Positions 35,112 through 42,144 of a stretch of DNA of 64,000 bases are shown here, in pieces. The first letter of the stretch is position 1, and each line of letters starts with the position of its first letter. The stretch comes from Pedococcus_A sp963730585 (lineage in GTDB: Bacteria; Actinomycetota; Actinomycetes; Actinomycetales; Dermatophilaceae), in NCBI GenBank assembly GCA_963730585.1, contig CAVSSL010000010.1, positions 727,024 through 791,023 on the forward strand, given 5' to 3'. A model generated the notes under the pieces. The model searched no databases. It saw nothing but the letters and a program-made list of their open reading frames with translations, and was not told the DNA's origin. The position numbers and the translations under genes are program-made.

Positions 35112-35591
35112 TCAGCGGGGTTTCGTCGGCCGGGGCAGGCGTTCCCGCACCCAGGCGGGCTCGGGGTTCGTCGTCGGGGCGCCGCCCACGAAGACGGTGG
35201 GGACGGTCTCGTTGCCCGCGTTGGCTGCGCGGACGCGCGCGGAGGCGGCCGGGTCGCGGGTGGTGTCGACCCAGATGGCGCGGCTGCCCGCCCGACCGAG
35301 GGCGAAGCGCAGACGCAGGCAGTAGCTGCAACCCGTGCGCCAGTAGATGACCGGCGCACCTGAGGCGTTGGCCAGACGGCGTGCCTCGAGGTCAGTGGGG
35401 GATCTCGGGAAGAACCAGGGGGAGAGCACCCAGGCCGCGAGCAGCATGGCCGCTGACACCGCCAGGTCGGAGGGGGACGGTGGTGCGGTCAGCGCGAGAG
35501 GGACGACAGCCGCGGCGGCGACCCAGCCCGGGAGCCACCAGCGGCGGAGCCTCCCCGGGGCGGGGCGGCGCTCGAGCGGTGCGTTGGGCAT
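35112..35591 (-). CDS. Membrane-anchored glutaredoxin-like protein
   Basis: A 159-residue protein. Two hydrophobic segments in the first 65 residues (WVAAAAVVPLALTAPP and AVSAAMLLAAWVLSPWFF) precede a glutaredoxin/mycoredoxin-like domain with active site GCSYC, the cis-Pro region ETVPTVFVGG and a NPEPAWVRERL tail. It resembles actinobacterial mycoredoxin-type fusions. It is convergent with the sulfur-relay operon and may act in thiol or mycothiol redox, though a shared pathway is only suggested by position. The ATG at 35591 is chosen over one nine bases upstream. Confidence 0.82.
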   Translation of the reverse strand: MPNAPLERRPAPGRLRRWWLPGWVAAAAVVPLALTAPPSPSDLAVSAAMLLAAWVLSPWFFPRSPTDLEARRLANASGAPVIYWRTGCSYCLRLRFALGRAGSRAIWVDTTRDPAASARVRAANAGNETVPTVFVGGAPTTNPEPAWVRERLPRPTKPR

Positions 35592-35623
35592 GCCGCCCAC
35601 AGTAGAGGGGCAGCGTCAGGGGA

Positions 35624-35670
35624 GGAGCGGCGTCACTCGAGGGGCGGCGTCACTCGAGGGGCGGCGTCAG
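35624..35670. repeat. 17-bp tandem repeat, about 2.8 copies
   Basis: The unit GGGGCGGCGTCACTCGA is repeated head to tail at 35624-35640 (one change), 35641-35657, and 35658-35670 (partial). It fills the gap between two minus-strand genes and runs into the 3' end of the upstream one. Confidence 0.8.
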
Positions 35671-35981
35671 ACGCCCCAGATGTGGCCGCGCAGGTGGAGC
35701 CGGGTGCTGATCGCGCGCAGCTGCGTGGTGTGCAGCTCGACCGGCACGGGGCGGCTCGCGACGGCAGGCCCGCCGTCGCGGGCGAAGACGCCGAAGACGT
35801 ACGGGTACGACGGCGGTCCAGCGGCCCTGATCCGGCACAGCACGGCGTCGCCGGGGACGCCGTGGTGGATGCCCAGCGTCGCCGCCGTCGGCCGCCCGCC
35901 ACGAGCCAGGGCGGCGTTCATCTCCTCGATCTGACGCATCTCGGTGGTGTGCGTGGTGGTGGCCATCGCGTGGTCGGTCAT
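35667..35981 (-). CDS. Hypothetical protein, 104 residues
   Basis: Not recognised. The predicted protein is soluble, without signal peptide or membrane segment. It has an N-terminal Thr/His-rich stretch followed by an ordered-looking core (GVPGDAVLCRIRAAGP, YPYVFGVFARDGGPAV, HTTQLRAISTRLHLRG). The ATG at 35979-35981 is chosen; an internal ATG 15 bases later is possible. GGAGGGAAAGC lies upstream. It ends in the tandem-repeat tract. Confidence 0.5.
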   Translation of the reverse strand: MTDHAMATTTHTTEMRQIEEMNAALARGGRPTAATLGIHHGVPGDAVLCRIRAAGPPSYPYVFGVFARDGGPAVASRPVPVELHTTQLRAISTRLHLRGHIWGV

Positions 35982-36188
35982 CGAGCTTTCCCTCCGGGTG
36001 GGCGCCCGGCCGGTGGTGGCCGGTGCCTCCACACCCCAGCGTGCGACCGGTGGGTCGCGGGGGTCAGAGGCATTGGTCCCTCGGGGCCTGGGCGGGAGCC
36101 GGTCCCGCGGGTGGCCTCCGAGCGGGGACCAAGGGCTCTGGCAGGGAAGCTGACCGCACGCCCAGCATGGTTGGAGGAGGTGGCATCG

Positions 36189-36740
36189 ATGGCTGCTCTG
36201 AGGTGGGCTGGGTTCGCCGTGATGGCGGCGTTCGGAGGTTTCGTGACGCTGATGCTGGTGGGCTACACGGTGACGGACGTGGGCGGCTGGGAGGCCTTGG
36301 GCCTCATCGCGGCCGTGGGAGTGCCCGTCGTGTTGCTCTGCCTGCTCGCCTGGTGGCGACCGTCGGTGGCGGTGCCCGTGCTGGCGGTGGCCTGCCTGGC
36401 GCCCGTCGCCTTCGGCGCGCTCCTGCTGCTCGACTACGAGCGGTGGTCTTCGTGGGAGGACCAGCACGGCCCGGTCTCGTTGGTGCTCCTGCTCGCGGTG
36501 GGCCTGCCGCTCGCCGTGTTGGGCCTGGCGCGGCCAGTCGAGGCTGGCGTCATGATGCTCGCCATCGTCCTGGTGCCACTGCTGCTCGAGGTCGTCGGCG
36601 CAGGCAGCGACTGGGGCAGGCCGCTCTCGATCGCTCTGGTGTTCGCCCCGGTGCTCGCCTCCGGCACGCTCTTCCTGCTGGCCGGCCGCGCGGGCAATGG
36701 TCGCCAGTCCGCCTCTCGCCCAAGCCAGTTCGCGCACTAG
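36189..36740 (+). CDS. Hypothetical multi-pass membrane protein
   Basis: A 183-residue protein with about six hydrophobic segments (for example FAVMAAFGGFVTLMLVGYTV and VSLVLLLAVGLPLAVLGL). No family was recognised. The ATG at 36189 has a strong GGAGGAGG seven bases upstream, supporting a real gene. It lies eight bases before the Imm-5-like gene, so the two are probably co-transcribed; it could anchor or partner that protein, but nothing in the sequence shows this. Confidence 0.62.
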   Translation: MAALRWAGFAVMAAFGGFVTLMLVGYTVTDVGGWEALGLIAAVGVPVVLLCLLAWWRPSVAVPVLAVACLAPVAFGALLLLDYERWSSWEDQHGPVSLVLLLAVGLPLAVLGLARPVEAGVMMLAIVLVPLLLEVVGAGSDWGRPLSIALVFAPVLASGTLFLLAGRAGNGRQSASRPSQFAH

Positions 36741-36748
36741 GAGTCGTC

Positions 36749-37183
36749 ATGGGAAGGGTCGTGGTGCAGCTGGACGTCGAACAGCATCGGTCGCTGGCCC
36801 GGTGGGCCGCGGACTGTGCCGAGCACGTCCTGCCACTGTTCGAGCAGGCCTGCCCCGATGACAGCCGCCCCCGCCGGGCGGTGGAGGCGGCTCGCGCCTG
36901 GGCTGCGGGCGACCTGTCGGCGGGCATGGCACGTGATGCCGCCTTCGCCGCGCACGCCGCGGCCAGGCAGACCACGGACCCTGCCGCGCGGGCCGCAGCG
37001 CAGTCGGCCGGACACGCTGCCGCCACCGCGCACGTCGCCGGGCACGCGGCGCACGCGGCCACCTACGCCGCCACCGCGGCGAGCACGTCGCTGCCGGACG
37101 AGCCCGCAGCCGCCGCGGAGGAGCGGCAGTGGCAGCTGAGCAGGCTGCCGCGGGGCCTGGGGCGGGTGGCCTTCCCCGCCTGA
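36749..37183 (+). CDS. Putative immunity protein, Imm-5-like
   Basis: A 144-residue, very alanine- and histidine-rich helical protein. It follows the Imm-5-like pattern: ARWAADCAEHVLPLFEQ, then RRAVEAARAWAAGDL, then repeated AxxAAHAAA blocks ending in GHAAHAATYAATA. Such domains are annotated as immunity proteins of polymorphic toxin systems. No toxin-like gene is adjacent, so this is either an orphan or a protein with another role. It follows the membrane-protein gene by eight bases, with TAGGAG upstream overlapping that gene's stop. Confidence 0.7.
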   Translation: MGRVVVQLDVEQHRSLARWAADCAEHVLPLFEQACPDDSRPRRAVEAARAWAAGDLSAGMARDAAFAAHAAARQTTDPAARAAAQSAGHAAATAHVAGHAAHAATYAATAASTSLPDEPAAAAEERQWQLSRLPRGLGRVAFPA

Positions 37184-37470
37184 GGCCTGCTGACGCTCCC
37201 TGTTGAGCGGTGCGACGCTCCCTGTGAACCCGGCTACGCACCCTGTTCGAACCCGGCTACGCCATATGGCTGAAATTCGCTGCGGAAGAGGGCGATAGCG
37301 GGACCAATGGGACATTCAGCTCTGGAAATGACTAGTTACTTGGAACTAGTCTTCCTCGACAAGCCCGGACCGCACCGCCCGACCATGAAGTCGCCTGGCA
37401 GGAGGACCGCAGGCTCGCCCCGCTGAGGGCATCACCGAGTCCCCGCCAGAAGGTGGGGCGGTCCGCGCGG
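37184..37470. other. Intergenic region before second riboswitch
   Basis: No gene is seen. Short near-repeats of GACGCTCCCTGT and CGAACCCGGCTACGC occur at 37190-37262. An ACTAGT inverted pair around 37331-37350 may form a small stem. The relatively AT-rich tract 37265-37365 is a plausible promoter region for the riboswitch transcript. Confidence 0.45.
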
Positions 37471-37653
37471 ACGCCGAACCCCACCACGCGCGCGGGCGGC
37501 AGGCAGATCCCCCTTTCCTGGTGGTGGGGACGGAGAACCCAGGCAGTACGGGCGCTCCGGCCTCCTCAGGCCGCGAGCTCCCTTGGGGTGAAGCCGCATT
37601 GCGGCCGGGCCATCTTTCGGCGCCCGAACCCGACAGGTCACTCTTCGCAGGCG
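37471..37653 (+). promoter_or_regulatory. ydaO-type (c-di-AMP) riboswitch, second copy
   Basis: Conserved blocks are GGGGACGGAGAACCCAGG, CCTTGGGGTGAAGCCGC and GCCCGAACCCGACAGGTCA, with the 3' AGGCG (37649-37653) pairing to CGCC near 37472. It ends 22 bases before the second NlpC/P60 gene. The core agrees with the ydaO class; the 5' limit is less certain than the 3' limit. Confidence 0.82.
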
Positions 37654-37675
37654 GACCCGAAAGATAGGCCGCTTC

Positions 37676-38158
37676 ATGCTCGCATCCACCCTTCGCCTCC
37701 CCGGGCCCGCACGGGCCGCTTCCCTCCTCATGGCCCTGTTCCTCGCAGTCGGCCTGCTCGTCGCCCCCTCGTCAGCGCAGCGCGCCGACGCTGTCGTCTC
37801 GGCCTCGACCAGCTACCAGGCTGTCCGAGTCGCCTCGGCGCAGAAGGGGATTCGCTATGTCTAGGGCGGTGCCAGCCCCCGCACCGGCTTCGACTGCTCG
37901 GGCCTGACCAAGTACGCCTACGCCAAGGTCGGCAAGCGCCTCCCGCGCACCGCCCAGGCCCAGTACAACGCCGCCTACAAGATCTCCCGCAGCAGCGCCC
38001 GCCCCGGCGACCTGGTGTTCTTCGGCGGCTCGCGCAGCATCTACCACGTCGGGGTCTACGCCGGCGGTGGCTACATCTGGCACGCGCCGCGACCCGGCAA
38101 GCGGGTCTCGAAGGTCAAGCTCTGGACCTCGGCCGTGAAGTTCGGCCGGGTGCGCTGA
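37676..38158 (+). pseudogene. NlpC/P60-family hydrolase interrupted by an in-frame amber codon
   Basis: A 160-codon reading frame encodes a signal peptide (SLLMALFLAVGLLVAPSSA) and a short NlpC/P60 domain, with catalytic Cys in TGFDCSGLT and His in YHVGVYAGG. Between KGIRYV and GGASPRTG there is TAG at 37862-37864 where the family has Tyr (TAC). A single C-to-G change explains it. Everything downstream is intact and conserved, so the stop is either recent or a sequence error. The c-di-AMP leader upstream and the terminator hairpin downstream are also intact. If real, the product lacks the catalytic domain. Confidence 0.85.
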
Positions 38159-38181
38159 CCCTCGTCACCCACCCCGGCGCT

Positions 38182-38228
38182 GCCGGAGGGCACCGTGTGC
38201 GACGCGCTCGCACGCGGTGCCCTTCGGC
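38182..38228. terminator. Terminator hairpin after second NlpC/P60 gene
   Basis: GCCGGAGGGCACCG pairs with CGGTGCCCTTCGGC, with further internal pairing of TGTGCGA and TCGCACG. It forms a long stable stem 24 bases after the stop codon. Confidence 0.7.
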
Positions 38229-38282
38229 ATCCCCGCGACCTATCGTTGAGGTGTACGGAGCAGGGTCGGCCAGGGAGCAGAC

Positions 38283-38498
38283 GTGGCTACGAGAGCGGAC
38301 CGCGAGGGGCTGTCGCTGGGGTACCGGGTCCTCTACCGGATCAAGCACTTCGGCTACCAGCTGTACGGCCCGGCGCAGCTCGACGAGGAGCACGACCCGC
38401 TCCAGCGGCTCGAGCACGAGCGCGCGGAGAAGGTCGCCGCCGCTCGCCGGGCTCGTCTCGAGCGGGAGCGCCGCGCGCACGAGAAGCCCGGGTCCTGA
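38283..38498 (+). CDS. Small basic protein, paralogue of the 41351-41563 product
   Basis: A 71-residue protein of unknown function. The N-terminal core ADREGLSLGYRVLYRIKHFG followed by YQLYGPAQL is nearly identical to that of the protein encoded at 41351-41563. A charged Ala/Arg/Glu-rich, probably helical tail follows (KVAAARRARLERERR). It has no signal peptide or clear membrane segment. The GTG start at 38283 has GGGAGCAG upstream. Conservation between the two copies shows it is a real gene. Its position beside the cyclase and kinase genes suggests a signalling or regulatory link, as inference only. Confidence 0.78.
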   Translation: MATRADREGLSLGYRVLYRIKHFGYQLYGPAQLDEEHDPLQRLEHERAEKVAAARRARLERERRAHEKPGS

Positions 38499-38541
38499 CC
38501 TTCCCCGCCCGGCCTGTCGGCTCCTAGCGCGCCGCTCGCTC

Positions 38542-39364
38542 CTAGCGGGCCGCCATGCCCGCCTGGGTTGCGCGGAGCACGACGACCTCGAGCGGTGCGG
38601 ACCGGCCGCGGATCTCCAGGCTGCGGCGCTCGAGTCCCTCGATGCTGGTCCCGGACGCCTCGGCGGCGGCCACGCTGACGATCACCTCACCGGCGCCCGC
38701 CAGCGACGCCAGGCGGGCGGTGGTGTTGACGGGGTCGCCGAGGGCGGTGAAGTCGTGGACCGTTCCCTCCGGGCCGGTGGACCCCACGAACGCGTCGCCG
38801 GTGTGCACGGCGGTGCCGGCCGGGATCGGCCCCGAGGGTGAGGCGTGGGGACGGCTCGTCCGGTCGGCCAGCTCGGTGGCCGCGGCTATCGCGGCGCCCG
38901 CGTGGTTCGGCCCGCTGATGCCGCCGAAGAACAGCCCGATCACCTCGTCACCGACGATCTTGTCGACGAGGCCGTTGTGGTGGACGATCGCGTCGGTCGC
39001 GAGCCGGTAGAAGCGGTCGAGGAAGTCCTTGAACTCGCTGGGTCGCATCCGCTCGCCCAGGCCGGTGGACCCGCGGATGTCCGAGAAGAGCAGGCTGACC
39101 GGGATCTCCACCCCCGTCAGGCCCTGGTCCCGCAGCACCGTCTCGCACTTCATGCACATGCGGGGGTTGCCGGGCGGAGCGGCCGAACCCGGCGGCCTTG
39201 AACATCACGCCGCCGACGCCCCCGAACGGTGCGAGGCACAGCTTGCAGCGCGGGTTGGCGGGGATCCGCATGAACCGGCGGCGCTCCCGGGCGAACTCGG
39301 GACTCTCGCCGCTCATGAACGCGCGGACCTCGTCAGGTGTCCAGTGGTGGGCCTTGTCGGCCAT
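38542..39364 (-). CDS. Class III adenylate/guanylate cyclase-domain protein (one apparent frameshift)
   Basis: About 273 residues after correction. The N-terminal part has two cysteine pairs (PRCKLC and MCMKC) around APFGGVGGVMFK, a possible zinc or Fe-S site. The catalytic domain follows, with the metal aspartates in SLLFSDIRGSTGL and IVGDEVIGLFFGG, and VNTTARLASLAG near the C-terminus. An extra base near 39177 separates MADKAHHWTPDEV...FGRS from the cyclase frame. Soluble cyclases with this cysteine N-terminus are common in actinobacteria. The product may be cAMP. The gene is followed convergently by one 70-residue paralogue and lies beside the kinase. Confidence 0.82.
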
Positions 39365-39409
39365 ACCTGTGAATGTACGCCCGGTGGGGCGTTCCCCGGG
39401 AGGGGACGT

Positions 39410-40342
39410 TCACGGCATACCGAGCACGGCCGTGTCGGCTTGGCCGCCGTCGGCGGCCCCGGCGGAGGGGTCCCGGTCGCTCTCGTTGACGTACCACGCG
39501 AGGCCCAGGCCGAGCCCCATGATCTCGTGGTCGCCGAGCCCCAGCCGGAGGGCGACGGCCCGGGCGTTCGGCGGGCGCTGCGCCGGGTCCTTGGACAGGC
39601 AGTCCTCGACCACCAGGGCGATGTCCTCCGGCACGTCGTCGGGCAGCGGCGGCGGCGGCTCCTGCACGTGGGACAGCGCTGTGGCGATCGGCGTCTCCCG
39701 CTCGAAGGGTCGCCGGCCGGAGAGCATCTCGTGGGCGACGACGCCGAGGGCGTAGAGGTCGCTGGCACCGGTGGCGGGGGACCCCATGGCCTGCTCGGGG
39801 CTGATGTAGTTGGGCGTGCCCAGCAGCTCGCCGTGGCGGGTGTGCCCGGACGCGTCGAGGGCCCGGGCGATCCCGAAGTCGGTCAGCTTCACGATGCCGT
39901 CGGGGCGGATCAGGATGTTGGGCGGCTTGACGTCGCGGTGCACGACGCGGGCCTCGTGGGCGACGCCGAGGGCCAGGGCTGCCTGTCCCATGATGGAGCG
40001 CACCTCCGGATGGGGCAGCGGGCCGCGCTCGCGGAGCAGTGCGGAGAGCGGCTTGCCCGGCACCAGCTCCATGACGAGGTAGGCGAGGTGGTCGTCCTCG
40101 CCGTAGTCGAAGACCGTGGCGATGTTCGCGTGCAGCAGCGAGGCCGAGTTGACCGCCTCGTCGCGGAAGCGAACCGCGAAGACCTCCTCGTGGTCCGGGT
40201 CGGGGCGCATGACCTTGACGGCGACCTGGCGGCGCAGCACCCCGTCGGTCGCGGCCCACACGTCCGCCATGCCGCCGGACGCCACGCGCGAGGTCAGGGT
40301 GTACCGACCCCCCAGCACGAAGCCCTCGTGCAGTCGATTCAC
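39410..40342 (-). CDS. Ser/Thr protein kinase, PknB-type catalytic domain without membrane anchor
   Basis: A 310-residue Hanks-type kinase. Motifs in order: glycine loop RVASGGMADVW, catalytic Lys in VAVKVM, VMELVPGKPL, catalytic loop VVHRDVKPPNILI, DFG in LTDFGIARAL, activation-segment end GTPNYISPEQ, and PAQRPPNAR. About 45 residues follow the kinase domain (VNESDRDPSAG) with no membrane helix and no PASTA repeats, so this is a soluble kinase. It lies upstream of the cyclase gene on the same strand. Substrates are unknown; the cyclase is a candidate partner by position only. Confidence 0.92.
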   Translation of the reverse strand: MNRLHEGFVLGGRYTLTSRVASGGMADVWAATDGVLRRQVAVKVMRPDPDHEEVFAVRFRDEAVNSASLLHANIATVFDYGEDDHLAYLVMELVPGKPLSALLRERGPLPHPEVRSIMGQAALALGVAHEARVVHRDVKPPNILIRPDGIVKLTDFGIARALDASGHTRHGELLGTPNYISPEQAMGSPATGASDLYALGVVAHEMLSGRRPFERETPIATALSHVQEPPPPLPDDVPEDIALVVEDCLSKDPAQRPPNARAVALRLGLGDHEIMGLGLGLAWYVNESDRDPSAGAADGGQADTAVLGMP

Positions 40343-40785
40343 GATGTCGTCACCCCACAGTCCGCCGCCCCGGGGCGCGCGTCAGTGACGCAGCACAGTC
40401 CCCCAAGGGACGAGGGTAGGTGCCGTTTGGCGCTGATACACCCTGAATGCCCGAATCCGCCCGAACCGACCGGTGTGCGGCCGGGGCGCTCGGGTGGCCT
40501 CAGCGCGATGCGCGCTGTTGGGGGGCTCGACTCCGGCCCTGCGGTGGCTGCGGCCACGATGATGTCTCCTGCTGGTGCGCCACGGGGTGGTCCACTTGCG
40601 CGCAGCAGGCGATCGCGTCGCGTTCGGGTGGAGACATCGGGCAGATGTTTACGGTGTAAGCGCACAGTACAGGAGGGTGTGGGGGCCGGCGACCGGGCGA
40701 GAACGCGGTATGCCGTGCGCAGCCCCGCCGCGGGGCGGCGCCCCGTGGGCGCCGGTCAGCGCCGGTCAGCGCCGGTCAGCACGGG
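40343..40785. other. Intergenic region upstream of the kinase gene
   Basis: No gene with family resemblance is seen; the open frames here show no similarity and poor starts. The region holds the kinase promoter and, at its right end, the start of the 10-bp repeat tract. GTATGCCG occurs once near 40708. Confidence 0.5.
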
Positions 40786-40810
40786 TCAGCACCGGTCAGG
40801 GCCGGTCGGC
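40751..40810. repeat. 10-bp tandem repeat, about six units
   Basis: GCCGGTCAGC occurs three times exactly (40751-40780), then three variants follow (ACGGGTCAGC, ACCGGTCAGG, GCCGGTCGGC). The tract overlaps the last codons and stop of the MarR-family gene on the minus strand. Confidence 0.85.
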
Positions 40811-41277
40811 GGCGCGGCGTGACGAGTGGCCTCGATGACCCGGTTGAGGCTGTCGCGAAGGTCCTCGAGCTCGCCGAGCCCCATGCCGAGCCGCTCCATG
40901 ATCGCCGGGGGGATCTGCTCGGCCTGCGACCGGGCCGCGGCACCCTTCGGGGTCAACGACACGGCAAGAGCTCGGTCGTCCCTGGGGTCCCGCTGACGGG
41001 TCACCATCCCGTTGGCCTCGAGCCGCTTCAGGAGGGGGGAGAGGGTGGCCGGCTCCAGGCTGAGCCGATGGGCCAGTTCGGTGACCTTGAGCGGGGCCTG
41101 CTCCCAGAGCGCGAGCATGACGAGGTACTGCGGGTGGGTCAGCCCCATCGGCTCGAGCAGCGGGCGGTAGAGCCCGATGACGTTGCGGGAGGCGACGGCG
41201 AGCGCGAAGCAGACCTGGCGGTCCAGGGCGAGGAGGTCCGGGGCGGTCCTCTGTCCGGTACGGCTGCGGCTGGTCAC
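40786..41277 (-). CDS. MarR-family regulator, OhrR-like
   Basis: A 163-residue winged-helix regulator. The N-terminal LDRQVCFALAVASR places a cysteine where OhrR-type peroxide sensors carry their reactive Cys. The rest follows MarR: MGLTHPQYLVMLALWE, LSLEPATLSPLLKRLEANGMV and the wing RQRDPRDDRALAVSLT. It diverges from a 70-residue protein gene across a GTTTAG...CTAAC inverted repeat. An organic-hydroperoxide response is the likely role, but no ohr gene is adjacent (the OsmC-like gene is 8 kb away). The start is GTG; the 3' end runs into a 10-bp tandem repeat. Confidence 0.86.
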   Translation of the reverse strand: MTSRSRTGQRTAPDLLALDRQVCFALAVASRNVIGLYRPLLEPMGLTHPQYLVMLALWEQAPLKVTELAHRLSLEPATLSPLLKRLEANGMVTRQRDPRDDRALAVSLTPKGAAARSQAEQIPPAIMERLGMGLGELEDLRDSLNRVIEATRHAAPPTGPDRC

Positions 41278-41321
41278 GATTTCCAGTCTAGAGGGGGAGC
41301 AGGTACCGTGAGTGCGCGAAC

Positions 41322-41336
41322 GTTTAGGGCACTAAC
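41322..41336. promoter_or_regulatory. Candidate OhrR/MarR operator
   Basis: GTTTAGGGCACTAAC is an imperfect inverted repeat in the 73-bp gap between the divergent OhrR-like gene and the small-protein gene. Position and size fit an autoregulatory MarR-family site. Confidence 0.45.
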
Positions 41337-41350
41337 TATCTGGAGCGCGC

Positions 41351-41563
41351 ATGGGTATCAAGGCCGACCGCGAGGGACTCTCGCTCGCGTACCGGATCCT
41401 CTACCGCATCAAGTACTTCGGCTGGCACCTCTACGGGCCGGCCCAGCTCGGTGAGCACGACGACCCGCACATGAAGCTCAAGCGGGAGCGCGAGGCCAAG
41501 GTCGCGGCCGCCCGGGCCGCCCGGCTGGCCCGTGAGGCAGAGCGCGCCGAGCAGGGGCGCTGA
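41351..41563 (+). CDS. Small basic protein, paralogue of the 38283-38498 product
   Basis: A 70-residue protein of unknown function. The core IKADREGLSLAYRILYRIKYFG and YGPAQLGEHDDP match the 71-residue protein at 38283 almost throughout, and the tail is again Ala/Arg/Glu-rich. Tyr and Trp in the core suggest an amphipathic segment. The ATG at 41351 follows CTGGAG. It is transcribed away from the OhrR-like regulator, so oxidative-stress control is plausible but unproven. Confidence 0.78.
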   Translation: MGIKADREGLSLAYRILYRIKYFGWHLYGPAQLGEHDDPHMKLKREREAKVAAARAARLAREAERAEQGR

Positions 41564-41566
41564 CCG

Positions 41567-41990
41567 TCAGGCGTCATCCTGGGTGTCGACAACGGCTGAT
41601 CTGGGTCGTAGCCGTCTGAAGACCTCGAGCCCCATCCAGCCGAGGAGGCCCGAGACCAGCAAACCCACCCACCAGGTGTGCGGCAGCAGGTCCGCGGTCA
41701 GGCTGTGGGTCAGGACCACGACGCCGAACGCGGCCAGCACGGCTATCGCTCCCTGGATGCGGCGCCTCCACGGGTAGGGGGAGTCGTCCTCCGGCACGGT
41801 GACCACGGACTCCCACATCAGGACAAAGCCGAGCGGCACGAGCAGCATGAGCCACCAGCACTGCCGCGAGGCCCGAGCCGGCATCGGCGGACAGGATCCC
41901 CGCCAGGACGATGGGGCCGGCGAAGCCCAGCACGACACTCGTCGCTCCCGCGACGGCCGTCGCCCTGCGCCACCCCCAACGCCACCCCAT
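41567..41990 (-). CDS. Hypothetical four-helix membrane protein (one apparent frameshift)
   Basis: About 140 residues after joining two frames near 41863. The first frame gives MGWRWGWRRATAVAG and two hydrophobic segments (TSVVLGFAGPIVLAGIL, then MLLVPLGFVLMWESVV); the second gives IQGAIAVLAAFGVVVLTHSL and TWWVGLLVSGLLGWMGLEVF. No family is recognised. The frame break again corresponds to one extra base. It is convergent with the 70-residue paralogue, with three bases between stops. Confidence 0.6.
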
Positions 41991-42144
41991 GCCGCCGATG
42001 GTGGCACCTCCAGGTGGGCGAGGAGCGGTTTTCCAGCGGCAGAGCTGAGGGTATGCCGCCGGGGCGCCGAACGACGGGGGGCGTGACCTTCGCAATGACC
42101 TTCGACCCGTGCCGCCGAGCTCGCGACCGCCGCATGCTGGCTGC

